Part shown: positions 47,044 through 56,299 of the stretch, one piece after another
Layout of the letters: every line of letters starts with the position of its first letter
Position numbering within the stretch: position 1 is the first letter of the stretch
Source of the DNA: Culex pipiens pallens
Taxonomy: Eukaryota > Arthropoda > Insecta > Diptera > Culicidae
NCBI RefSeq assembly: GCF_016801865.2
Contig: NC_068938.1
Location: 90,792,221-90,856,220, forward strand
Length of the DNA: 64,000 nucleotides
Direction of reading: 5' to 3'
The notes under the pieces: model-generated
What the model was told of the DNA's origin: nothing
Databases searched by the model: none
What the model saw: the letters and a program-made list of their open reading frames with translations, nothing else
Translations under genes and position numbers: made by a program

Positions 47044-48494
47044 TTTAGTCTTTGTTTTGTGATTTGAAGTTTGACCAGTTATTTTTTTAATACTTAAGCA
47101 AAATGGACAGAAAAAACTTTGCAACTGTTTCAAACATTGTTGCAAAATTTTGTTTTGTTTTATTTTAAGTCACTTTCTGTAATTTTTGAACACTGTTATT
47201 TTTCTACTTTTATATTTTGATGCGAAATAAAACAAAATATAGTTTATTCTTCTTTTTTGTAACTGTTTGCATTGGCTTAAATTTAAAAAGTGTCCCTAAC
47301 ATAAAGCTATGTTTTTTTTGCCTTCCTTTTTTTTTTTTTTTTTGCTGCATAGAAAAGTATTTTAGATGACATTTATTTTCAGTGCAGATTGGAACAAATT
47401 TAAAATATAAATTTCAAAAGCCATTATCAGCATGGAAGATCCTTGAAACACATGTAGTAATAAAAAAGTACTCAAATTTCATTAGCGTCATAGTTTTTCC
47501 GTTTGGGAACATACAATCAAAATAAATTGTAGCAATCAACAACATTCGCCCAACTTGCAGTCCCAACCCGCAAACTTTCCAAACTTGGCATCAACTCGAA
47601 TTCCCACCGAAACTCAATTGGCGCGCAAAATCTGCCCAAAAACCTGTTGAACTTGACCTCGCCCGGTTTCGGCTGCTGCACAGCCTTTTCGCAATGATTT
47701 GCCTCGTTCCCATCCCATGGGCTTCTTCTTCCGTGGAGTATTACTTTTGAGCTTTTCCTCCCCTCGACGGTTGAAAGCTCTCATTTCGCGCTTCCTTCCT
47801 TAATCTCACGCACCCTTCCAGATGCCCCCAACCTACCCCATCAACAACTCTCTAAGCTAGCCTAACTTTGTAGAGTTTAGCAAATTTAACCCCCTCCCCC
47901 CTCGTTCGAATGAATGGACTTTGTTGCGAAATCATCCCAAAGTTGCCCAGGTGTACTAGGAAGAAACTCGTTCGCGAATAAGGGGGGGCTTTTAAAATTT
48001 AAATCTCCGCAAAACCATTTGAAATGAGCATCGGCCAAAAAATGGAGGAGGCCGGGGGAAAATAATCAACCGCACCTCCTCGCCGGAGTTCAGGTTAATG
48101 GCTAGCTTGAACCCTTGAGGCTGAAGCAGGAGAGTCAGGTGGAGTGGACGGAAGACTCCAAACTTCTTTCTTTCCTTTTTGGTGTGTGTGGTTTGTGCGC
48201 TACAAACGTGAAGTGCAGAGAGGTAAACAACTTTAAACTCAGTTGAAGAAAAAATCGTCTTATTTAATGTTTGCTAAAAATACAAATGAGAAAACGGAGA
48301 GTTGAGAATGCTTTTCTCTTAATCAGGATTCAAAAACAAAAAATTACATAAAAAACTTAGTTTTTGTATTGGGAAAGGGGCACATTTAATTAAAAAAAAA
48401 AGCGTGCATACTTCTCTAACATAATTTTTGAATGTTTTCCTACCTTTTTTGAATTTGGAACATCTTAGTTCTTTGAAATGGTAATGAATTTTGA
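47044..48494. other. AT-rich then non-repetitive block
   Basis: The stretch 47044-47520 is AT-rich. The stretch 47521-48250 is GC-richer and non-repetitive, with C-rich runs near 47891-47901. No ORF with a recognisable domain. Confidence 0.35.
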
Positions 48495-48794
48495 CAGGGT
48501 GGCCACCTCGGGAAAAAACCGGGAAAACCGGGAAAAACCCGGGAATTTATTCCACCGGGAGAAAACCGGGAAAAACTCGGGAATTCGACTGACAAACCGG
48601 GAAAATATATTAAGCTGAGTTAAAATTCAACAAATTACTATTAAATGACTTCAACGTATACTTTTCTCCATAAAAATATTATTCTAGTTATTCTAAATGA
48701 AGAATTCGGGAAAATAATGTTTAAATTTGTGTAATAGACTCGAGCTACTAGGCTTTGGCTGTTTTTTTTTTCTGTTGAGTATCCCATGATATAT

Positions 48795-48853
48795 ATCTTT
48801 GGCGAGGGGGGAGAAGCAACTACGATTACCACTACACCACCGGACCCGGTTTA
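48795..48853 (-). repeat. 5' fragment of a tRNA-like SINE
   Basis: On the minus strand CCGGGTCCGGTGGTGTAGTG and GTAATCGTAGTTGCTTCTC match the head of the dimeric SINE at 16800-17192 (A-box half). The B box and body are absent. Confidence 0.5.
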
Positions 48854-49349
48854 AAAAACAAATGTTTGATAAGCTGCAATTTTTCCGATCAAGTTCGCGT
48901 GTCAATAGAAAATTTACTCAGCGCTATGATTTTTGAAGTCTTATTTCAATAAGTATTGAATTTCATAAGCACAATAAACATTTGTTTTATTATGTATTTA
49001 CATATCAACTTGAGGGTGCACAGCAGCCAAGGAAGTTGTTGTCTTTTTATTACAAAATTGTCAAACTTACGGATTTCACCCTTCAACAGTATGATTTTAA
49101 AAAGAGTCAAAATACGCTTTATTTATTTTTTTGTAGACAGTAACTTTAGGGAATAAACAAACGATAGTTCCCATAATTTCGAAGATACTAAAATTTGCGT
49201 ACCGAAAATCGTGGTGCAAAAAGCTTAGCTTTTTTTTAGAATACAGTTCAGACTTGATTATCCGAAGGCCTCGGAAAAAAAAAATATAAATATTGAAATA
49301 AAAGGCCACAGTTTTAACATTTGCATGGAAAAAGTGTTTTAAAATGCAT

Positions 49350-49780
49350 TTTTGCAATTCCGTCGTGAAACTACTTACTTTTCCTGTCATTCTTGAACGA
49401 CGAAATAGCCTACTTTTCTGTACCAAAAATAACAGAATCGAATAGCAACACTTTTCAAAATAAATGCTGAAAAGTTCTACTTTTCAGCACTGAAATGGGT
49501 GCTGAAAAGTTGAACTTTTCAGCACTTGTTTCGAAAAGTAACACTTTTCAACATTTTTTTGATTTAAACAATTTATTGACAAAATACATGAAAATTTGAC
49601 TTAAAATTTCACTCAATGGGTGTTTTTCGGAATTGCAAAAAATGTTGTATGGAACTCGTTGCAAAACTTGATTTTTTCAGCACTCTTCGTATTTATCCAA
49701 CTCGGTGAACCTCGTTGGATAAATGTACGACTCGTGCTGAAAAAATCCTCTTTTTGCAACTTGTTGCATAAACTACTATT
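49350..49780 (+). mobile_element. 431-bp foldback-rich element, copy 1
   Basis: It is almost identical to 52293-52723 at a constant offset of 2943 bp. Internal hairpins include GCTGAAAAGT/ACTTTTCAGC units and a CGTATTTATCCAAC / GTTGGATAAATGTACG stem. Ends are TTTTTGCAATTCCGTCG and TTGCATAAACTACTATT. Diverged relatives are at 56247-56300 plus 58286-58560 (interrupted) and at 59762-60175 (inverted). Confidence 0.8.
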
Positions 49781-49781
49781 T

Positions 49782-50073
49782 ACACTAGTTCAGTTGTTTT
49801 GCAATCATTAGTTTTCAAAAAATGTAAGATTTGACGAAAACAAAAATTTTAGCGAAAAAAAAACATTTTAGCATCAAAATTTTCAAAAATTCAAATGATT
49901 TTTAGATCAACCCAAATATGCTAAAAATTATTCTGAACGCAGGGGAATGGATCTAAAATTGATTTCAGTTGATTACACTTAAATTTTCATTATAATATAG
50001 AAGTTTGCTGAAAAAAAATTTCCCCCTGATTTTTCGGGCAAAAACTTTAAATAAAATTTGTACCAGCCTAAAC
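49782..50073 (+). repeat. Interspersed repeat, copy of 15933-16205
   Basis: From ACACTAGTTCAGTTGTTTTG to AAATTTGTACCAGCCT it is collinear with 15933-16205, with small indels. It directly abuts the 431-bp element. Confidence 0.6.
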
Positions 50074-51004
50074 TACTTTGAAATGATTTAGAATTATGAA
50101 ATCCAAGATGGCGGCCAAAATGGTTGGAATGAAATATTGAAAAAAAATGCATTTTTAAATTTAATAGGCAATCACTCAACAGTGACTAAAATTAATCGCA
50201 GAACTCGAATTTGATGTTAAAAGTGAGAAAATAAAAAAGACGAATTGCTTCTTATTGTTCAAACCTTCGGATTATCAAGACGGACTGTTTACAATTTTTA
50301 CTGTAAAACAATTGGTGGAATTTAAAAAATCTGTTTTTGGTATTATTTAATAAGATGATTATTGGCTTTCTCAGTCAAACAAATTATTAAGGACAAATTG
50401 CTATGAAACTTTGTGTTTCTGTTTTTAAATCAGATTTGAGTACTTTTGTATAATTTTAAAATGTCTTAAATATTTGGTATTTAAGATATTTTATATATAG
50501 TTATTTGGGAATCTTTCAATAGTTAAATGCCTATCAAATTGTGTTCAAACTCACTTTTCAAAGAAAACTGAAGAGAATTGGCATAAATATTGTTGTCTTT
50601 TGCAAATCTTTTCTACCCATACTCATACCTAACATTGTAAATTCGATTTCCTGCTTTCCAGTAATAATTTATGTAATTCTTAAATTTAATACAAAAGATT
50701 TTTTATTGATTTTAAGTTAAGAAAAATTGTGGAGCATGGAGATGATCACAAGCATTATGGAAATTAAATTAATTCTTAATTTTTGTACTCAATTTGAATG
50801 CTTTCTTGAGAAATAGAAATATTGAACCAAATGTATACGTTGTGTATGCGTTCAAACAGAATTTTGATACTAACGTCAGTCTATAAAAAAAACATTGTAA
50901 TTTGATTTAAAACTATATGGAAAAAATCCTTCTGGCCTCGGGAGAAAAACCGGGAAAAAACCGGGAAATTGAAAATCCAAATCTGGTGGCCACACTGATT
51001 TTGA

Positions 51005-52292
51005 TTAAAAAACTTTGTATTCTTAATTTTTTGAAATTTTATCTGTACTCAATTTATTATTAAAATTTGCAAAAAAAAAATCCGATAAAGTTTACAAAAT
51101 TAATGATGAATTTAGTCATAAAAATCCATTTCGCATTTTTAGTTTTTCCATACCAGCTTCGATACAATTTTGTTTGGAAATAAACATCTTGAGGAGGGAT
51201 CGGTTATGATAATGATGAAATTTTTTCAGAAAAACTTTGCACAAGGAAAAAACTCCTGATTTTTTATTTCAGTTTTTGAACAAAAAAAAGTTGGCTTCTC
51301 AAAATACTTTATTTATTTTAGGGGACTAAGGCATCTTTTTCGCCAGAGTTAAGAATGGTGCAAAATCTGGTTCCGGAGTTGATTTTTTTTCAAAAATAGT
51401 TTTTAGAGGCAAAATTAAATTGGCAAATTGAAAATTACTTTACAGTTTTTTGATAAAGTGCTACATTTGCATATTAAATAGGTATAGGAATCTTCAGGTA
51501 TTTTTTCGAAAAATGGTCAGTTTTTAGCAAATTTCCAAGAATTTTCCTTTTTTGACATTGTTGAAGGAGATAAAGCCTAAAATTTTATTCTCGCTGTCAC
51601 CTAATTTGCTCTCTTTTTTCAACTCACAATATCTCGGTTACAATTGATTCAATTTTAAATATTTAAAATGGAAGAATTCGAGATATTTTTGGCATTTTTC
51701 TATGAACATGATTTTGAAATTGACAAATCTAGCCTGTCAGTTAAAAATGTCTACAATAAGTATTTTTAGCCCGTTTAAAAAATTACTCTTCACTCTAAAA
51801 ATTCAAAATTGTTTTCAGATTTTTGACAGTACTTCAAATAATGTTCAAATTCTATTTTAAAAAAATATAAGTATTTTGATGATGATGACGGCTTAATATT
51901 TTAAAACATTTAAATGTTTTAGAAAAAAAACTCCAAAATAATGAAAATTTATGACTGTATATTTCCGGGATTTTTCGATACTATTACTTTCATTTGTTAA
52001 AAAATAACGCATTTTCTATTTTTTTATAGGTTGAATTTCAGTATTTTCGAAAAAGGCATAGCACAAATGAAAACTTGTAAAATACTTTTGTATTTTTTTT
52101 TCTTTTTTTTTGCAAAACACTCGAGTATCCATATATTTTTGGCAGCCGTAAATTTTGGAAATCTGCATCTTGGAAAGATTTTTTTAATCAAATTGTTGTT
52201 TAAAATTTTGAAAAATATGCTTGATTTTAAAAAAAACTCATGGGGTTTTTTAAATTTTTAAATGAGTAAATAAATTGTTTTGAAAAAAGATT
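51005..52292. other. AT-rich, no recognised feature
   Basis: AT-rich sequence with no ORF of note or RNA gene. Probably old repeats that cannot be assigned by eye. Confidence 0.4.
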
Positions 52293-52723
52293 TTTTGCAA
52301 TTCCGTCGTGAAACTACTTACTTTTCCTGTCATTCTTGAACGACGAAATAGCCTACTTTTCTGTACCAAAAATAACAGAATCGAATAGCAACACTTTTCA
52401 AAATAAATGCTGAAAAGTTCTACTTTTCAGCACTGAAATGGGTGCTGAAAAGTTGAACTTTTCAGCACTTGTTTCGAAAAGTAACACTTTTCAACAATTT
52501 TTTGATTTAAACGATTTATTGACAAAAAACATGATAATTCGACTTAAAATTTCACTTAATGGGTGTTTTTCGAAATTGCAAAAAATGTTGTATGGAACTC
52601 GTTGCAAAACTTGATTTTTTCAGCACTCGTCGTATTTATCCAACTCGGTGAACCTCGTTGGATAAATGTACGACTCGTGCTGAAAAAATCCTCTTTTTGC
52701 AACTTGTTGCATAAACTACTATT
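52293..52723 (+). mobile_element. 431-bp foldback-rich element, copy 2
   Basis: Near-identical to 49350-49780 from TTTTTGCAATTCCGTCG to GCATAAACTACTATT, with only scattered substitutions (for example ACTCGTCG against ACTCTTCG). It lies outside the hAT-like element that contains copy 1, in the same orientation. Confidence 0.8.
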
Positions 52724-52891
52724 CCAGATTTAAATTTCAAAAAAAAGTTTTGTGCTCAAAGAAAATAAGTTAAGAAAAAATAAGATACGCTTGAAAATAC
52801 TTTTCAATTTAGAATAAATAGTAACTATTTATTACTCTAAAAAGTATATTTTTTAAATAAATGTTTTTATCACGAATTACAAAAAAGAATC

Positions 52892-52997
52892 ACCCACATT
52901 TTTTACACATTTTAAAAGTAAAACTACTCAAAAAAGTGGTAATATTCAACCAACCAAATTTTCAACTTCCAAAATACAACTTTTTTTCTGTGAAAAA
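52892..52997 (+). repeat. Fragment of the CACAGAAAAAAA MITE
   Basis: CATTTTTTACACATTTTAAA, TACTCAAAAAAGTGGTAAT and ACAACTTTTTTTCTGTG match the right half of 30580-30807. Confidence 0.55.
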
Positions 52998-53066
52998 ATA
53001 CTCGTTTTATAAGCTTTGTCGGATTAAAAATTCTGTTCAAACTTGTTTTTGTATTTTTGTGATTTA

Positions 53067-53142
53067 GAGTTTTTTCAAAGGTCCTTTAAGCTGTTGTGTT
53101 TTATATGTTTATAGGACCTATTAAATAAACTCTAGACCTGTA
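53067..53142. mobile_element. Small foldback, copy of 22107-22174
   Basis: TTAGAGTTTTTTCAAAGGTCC and GGACCTATTAAATAAACTCTA bracket a short loop, matching the 22107 copy. Its right end supplies the target for the SINE inserted at 53143. Confidence 0.5.
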
Positions 53143-53145
53143 ACA

Positions 53146-53147
<2 letters not shown>

Positions 53148-53199
<52 letters not shown>
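53148..53199. repeat. (TG)26 microsatellite
   Basis: Fifty-two uninterrupted nucleotides of TG. On the minus strand this is the CA tail of the SINE at 53143-53758. Confidence 0.95.
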
Positions 53200-53200
<1 letters not shown>

Positions 53201-53559
53201 TCCAATCCAGTACCCGCTAACCGGTAGCGAAATTATGGGAAAGTATAATTTGTATCAGACTGCGTACATGCCGAATGCTGATACAGCTTATCTCAGTCCC
53301 GGGTATTAGGTGGTGATAGCCCTCGCGCTGCTTCCAACGACCCATTTCAGAATGACAGAGCTCCTTGCGGTCCAATTCCGAGGTCGCTGGGCATTGTTCG
53401 GCCCCGCCTAAACATAGAAGCAAGCATCTGAAGGAAACTCGATCTATATTTAGACTTCCAATCCCCTCAGGCAAATCAGGGATCAGCGCGTATTTAATAA
53501 TATAAGAAGAAGAGATAACATGTTTCAACACTACGGATCAATTCACTGCTAGAGTGTAA

Positions 53560-53634
53560 ACCTTCTGATGGCCGACTGCTTAGCGTCCCAGACCACCACC
53601 AATCCAAAGGTGTGAGTTCGAATCCCACCTGATT
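53560..53634 (+). pseudogene. tRNA-like unit inside the SINE
   Basis: CTGATGGCCGACTGCTTAGC resembles an A box and GAGTTCGAATCC is a perfect B box. The T stem is GTGAG/CCCAC with one mismatch. The acceptor does not close. It is read on the + strand, opposite to the SINE head. Confidence 0.5.
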
Positions 53635-53681
53635 CATTTTAGTTTTTATTCATATTCAAATTCCTGATTCCAAATTTCAAA

Positions 53682-53758
53682 GGTACCGACCGGGATTTGA
53701 TCCCTGAACCTTCTGCTTGGGAGACAGAAGCCGTAACCATTAAGCCACGAAGCCGGTT
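53682..53758 (-). pseudogene. tRNA-Gly(CCC)-like SINE head
   Basis: On the minus strand, GTGGCTTAATGGTTACGGC is the A-box region. The anticodon arm TCTGT-CTCCCAA-GCAGA carries CCC, and GGGATCAAATCCC is the T arm with B box. The acceptor arms pair partly (CCGG with CCGG-type ends). Confidence 0.6.
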
Positions 53759-53839
53759 AACTCTAGACCTGTATGGGACATTTATGCGAACATGGGCAGT
53801 GTAACAGTTTTTTTAATTTATTAAAAGACTGACTTTGTA

Positions 53840-54134
53840 CACTCAGGTAGTTTGGAAGATTAACCTCATAAAAACTGTTACTTAAAAACGATGAAATTAG
53901 TTTGACTTTTGATTTGCACGCTTATTTATCATAAAAAAAGGATTTTAGTAAACAGAGTTGAACTCATTTTCAATATTTTTTGAAGGTACCTTCAAAAAAT
54001 ATTGAAAATGAGTTCAACTCTGTTTACTAAAATCCTTTTTTATGAAAAATAAATGTGCCATTCAAAAGTCAAACTAATTTCACCGTTTTCAAGTAACAGT
54101 TTTTATGAGGTTAATCTTCCAAACTACCTGAGTG
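53840..54134. mobile_element. 295-bp TA-flanked near-complete palindrome
   Basis: The element starts CACTCAGGTAGTTTGGAAGA and its end is the inverse. TA flanks both sides (53838-53839, 54135-54136). The two halves are complementary along their whole length of about 147 nt each, meeting at GAAGGTACCTTC with no spacer and only a few mismatches. The structure fits a Tc1/mariner-type foldback MITE of recent origin. Confidence 0.85.
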
Positions 54135-54138
54135 TACA

Positions 54139-55430
54139 ATGGTGCCAGAGAGCAGCAGCGTTGCGTCCAGCAGGATTGAGCCAATTGTGACGACGACGAC
54201 GTCAACGGTCCGGCTGGCCAAGTGGTGGCTGTTCAATAAATTTTGAACGTAATTTTCGGTGCTCGAAAGCACTAGCCTTGAGCATGGGAACCTCGCCGAT
54301 TCCCGTGGGGTTTCGCGCCCAAGATCGCGCTCGTAACTCTCGTCTTGGCGTCTTCTTGGTTGTGGGCACTCCTGTTGCGGTTTTATGACGCTTGAGTGAT
54401 TGGCGCCAGTGAGCTTGGGTCCATTCAGTGGGAAATAATTATTAGTGCTATTGTAATGTAATACGGTTTTTCGTTTTTTTTTTTTTTTTTTGGGAAAATC
54501 AGAACGAACTCAAACAAAATCTTTAGATTAACACGACTTAAAAAAAAACTCGATAAAATGTTTATTGGACATCTACTAACTTTAATTTCCCTTTTCTTTC
54601 CAGGTTTGTACCTTCTGATATGTAATAATTTTGAAACAGTTGGTATGTATGAACACAAACAAGATTAATGAATTTGTATTGACGCAATACTATTGAGACA
54701 ACTAGGCTGTTTGGCTACATACTTGCTCGTGATGTTTACCGAATTGTTCAAACTTCACTTTATCACTTGATTTAAGTTAATCAAACATTGTTCAAAACCA
54801 CCAACCGCGCTCATTGTGCGTTCCTGAAATTTACGAGCAAAACTTTTCCAATTATTTTTCTGCGCCAAAATTTAAGAGCAATTGTGGAGTTGGAAGTTAT
54901 TCCCAGTAAAAAAAAAAAATCTAATAAATTTCCAATACGATCCCAAGTAAATCATTGCCCATTGAGTGAAAACTCAAGACGAATGAAAAGGTAAAAAAAT
55001 CGCGCGCCTTTTTCCCGTCTAAATTTACACACGCAACGCACATTTGTTGCGACTCGCCCCGGTGAAGCTTTTCCAGCCCAACCCTAAACACCGATCGATA
55101 TTTCCCACCCACCCTCTCCAGCGCAACATTTTCCGCAATTCTCTCACTCTCCCTCACACATGCATCCGTCGTCCAAGTGAGTGCTTTTTGGCGCGTCGTC
55201 GTCGAGGTTTTCCGTTCAGCTGGTTTTCCACTTTGGGTTTCAGCTGGTTCCTGTGACTGTGGGTGGGCGGGTTGGGTGACTGAAATATCGATCGCGGCAT
55301 GCCATGGGATGGGGTGCTGCTGAGACCACCCTTGCCTGGTGCGTGTGTGTTGGTGTTGGCGACATTGGGTGCCTTGGGCTTGGGCTCGTCCTGGAAAGGA
55401 TTCTTTTTTGTTGTTTTGAGCGATTCTCTT
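54139..55430. other. Non-repetitive block
   Basis: GC-richer at 54139-54420 and 55010-55400. ORFs up to 78 codons without domains. It includes the acceptor-like site at 54574-54642. Candidate intronic or regulatory DNA. Confidence 0.35.
54574..54642 (+). promoter_or_regulatory. Strong acceptor-like site and possible 39-nt microexon
   Basis: TACTAAC at 54574-54580 is a perfect branchpoint sequence. It is followed by a pyrimidine tract and TTTCCAG ending at 54603. The next 39 nt (54604-54642) end at TTG|GTATGT, a plausible donor, and are open in one frame (LYLLICNNFETV). Alternatively CAG|GTTTGT is itself a weaker recursive splice junction. I do not recognise the peptide. This is a motif-based candidate only. 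Confidence 0.25.
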
Positions 55431-56299
55431 GGAAATAAGACTTTTACTGTTGAGTTTGATTTAAATTAAAACAAATTACAAAAACAACCTAAAAAACAAC
55501 GTACAACTGACAAAAATCGTGTTTTTAGAAATATTTTCAAAGTTACTGTATCTTCGAATGGATAAGACTAAGAATAATTATCTAGAAACTTTTATGTTAA
55601 ATGATTTGTGTATTTTTTAGGAGACATTCCACCCTGTCTTTTTTACATCTTAGGCTATCTCCACAAAAAAATTACTGTGAAAAGTATAGTTACCTTTTCA
55701 ACCATTTAATTTAAAAATCTCACAGTTAATTTTTTTACAAACTAGTTTTTGGACACTTGATGATACAATGCAACGGAGAAACAGCAATATTCAAATTAAT
55801 CAAGCTCTATCTTTCACGCCCTTCTTAAATGGTATTCTCTGGCTCCATACACAGAAAAATTCCTTATAAGAGCTTAGTCTACAAAGGTACATTGGTATCG
55901 TTAGGGTCAACCGATTCCCTTTTTGGCATTGAATTGCTTTGTGAAGGGTTCTTATTTATGTTAAGTTCATATAAATGTTGATGTCTCTCCTTACATCAAT
56001 TCCCAAGTAGCTAACTTGTTGAACAACAGTTTTGGCAACCATTTTAAATTTTTCACTTCAAAGTCTTGTTTTATATTATCTGACATTATTTGAATATCAA
56101 AGAGAAGAGAAGAGATTTATTATTTATTATTTCATGGAAAATAGAACGTGTTACATGTATCCAGATTATGACTAAAATTATTGTGATAAAATATGATGTT
56201 TATAACAAAAAATTTGACTTTTCTATTGAAATAGTCTTGGAAATAGCAGTTTATGCACTAAATTGTAGAGCCTCATTGGATAAATGTACGACTCGTGTT
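55431..56299. other. AT-rich sequence, host remnant at right end
   Basis: No gene was recognised. From about 56247, CTAAATTGTAGAGCCTCATTGG and ATAAATGTACGACTCGTG are a diverged part of the 431-bp foldback family, interrupted by the element at 56300. Confidence 0.4.

Larger units (their letters stand above)
48495..50997. mobile_element. 2.5-kb hAT-like composite element (CAGGGTGGCCACC ends)
   Basis: The left end CAGGGTGGCCACC and the inverted right end CAGTGTGGCCACC are terminal repeats. Both are followed inward by multiple CCGGGAAAA motifs. ATTTTGA directly flanks both ends (48488-48494 and 50998-51004), a 7-bp perfect direct repeat compatible with a slightly decayed 8-bp hAT duplication. 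The AT-rich interior has no transposase and contains other inserted repeats at 48795-48853, 49350-49780 and 49782-50073. Confidence 0.7.
53143..53758 (-). mobile_element. 616-bp SINE with (CA)26 tail and 15-bp target duplications
   Basis: AACTCTAGACCTGTA lies at 53128-53142 and again at 53759-53773, an exact 15-bp duplication bracketing the insertion. On the minus strand the insertion starts at 53758 with a tRNA-Gly(CCC)-like head, continues through a GC-richer body with a second, oppositely oriented tRNA-like unit (53560-53634), and ends in 26 CA units (53148-53199 as TG on the + strand) before the duplication. A tRNA-like head, simple-repeat tail and long target duplication are the hallmarks of a retroposed SINE. 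Confidence 0.75.
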
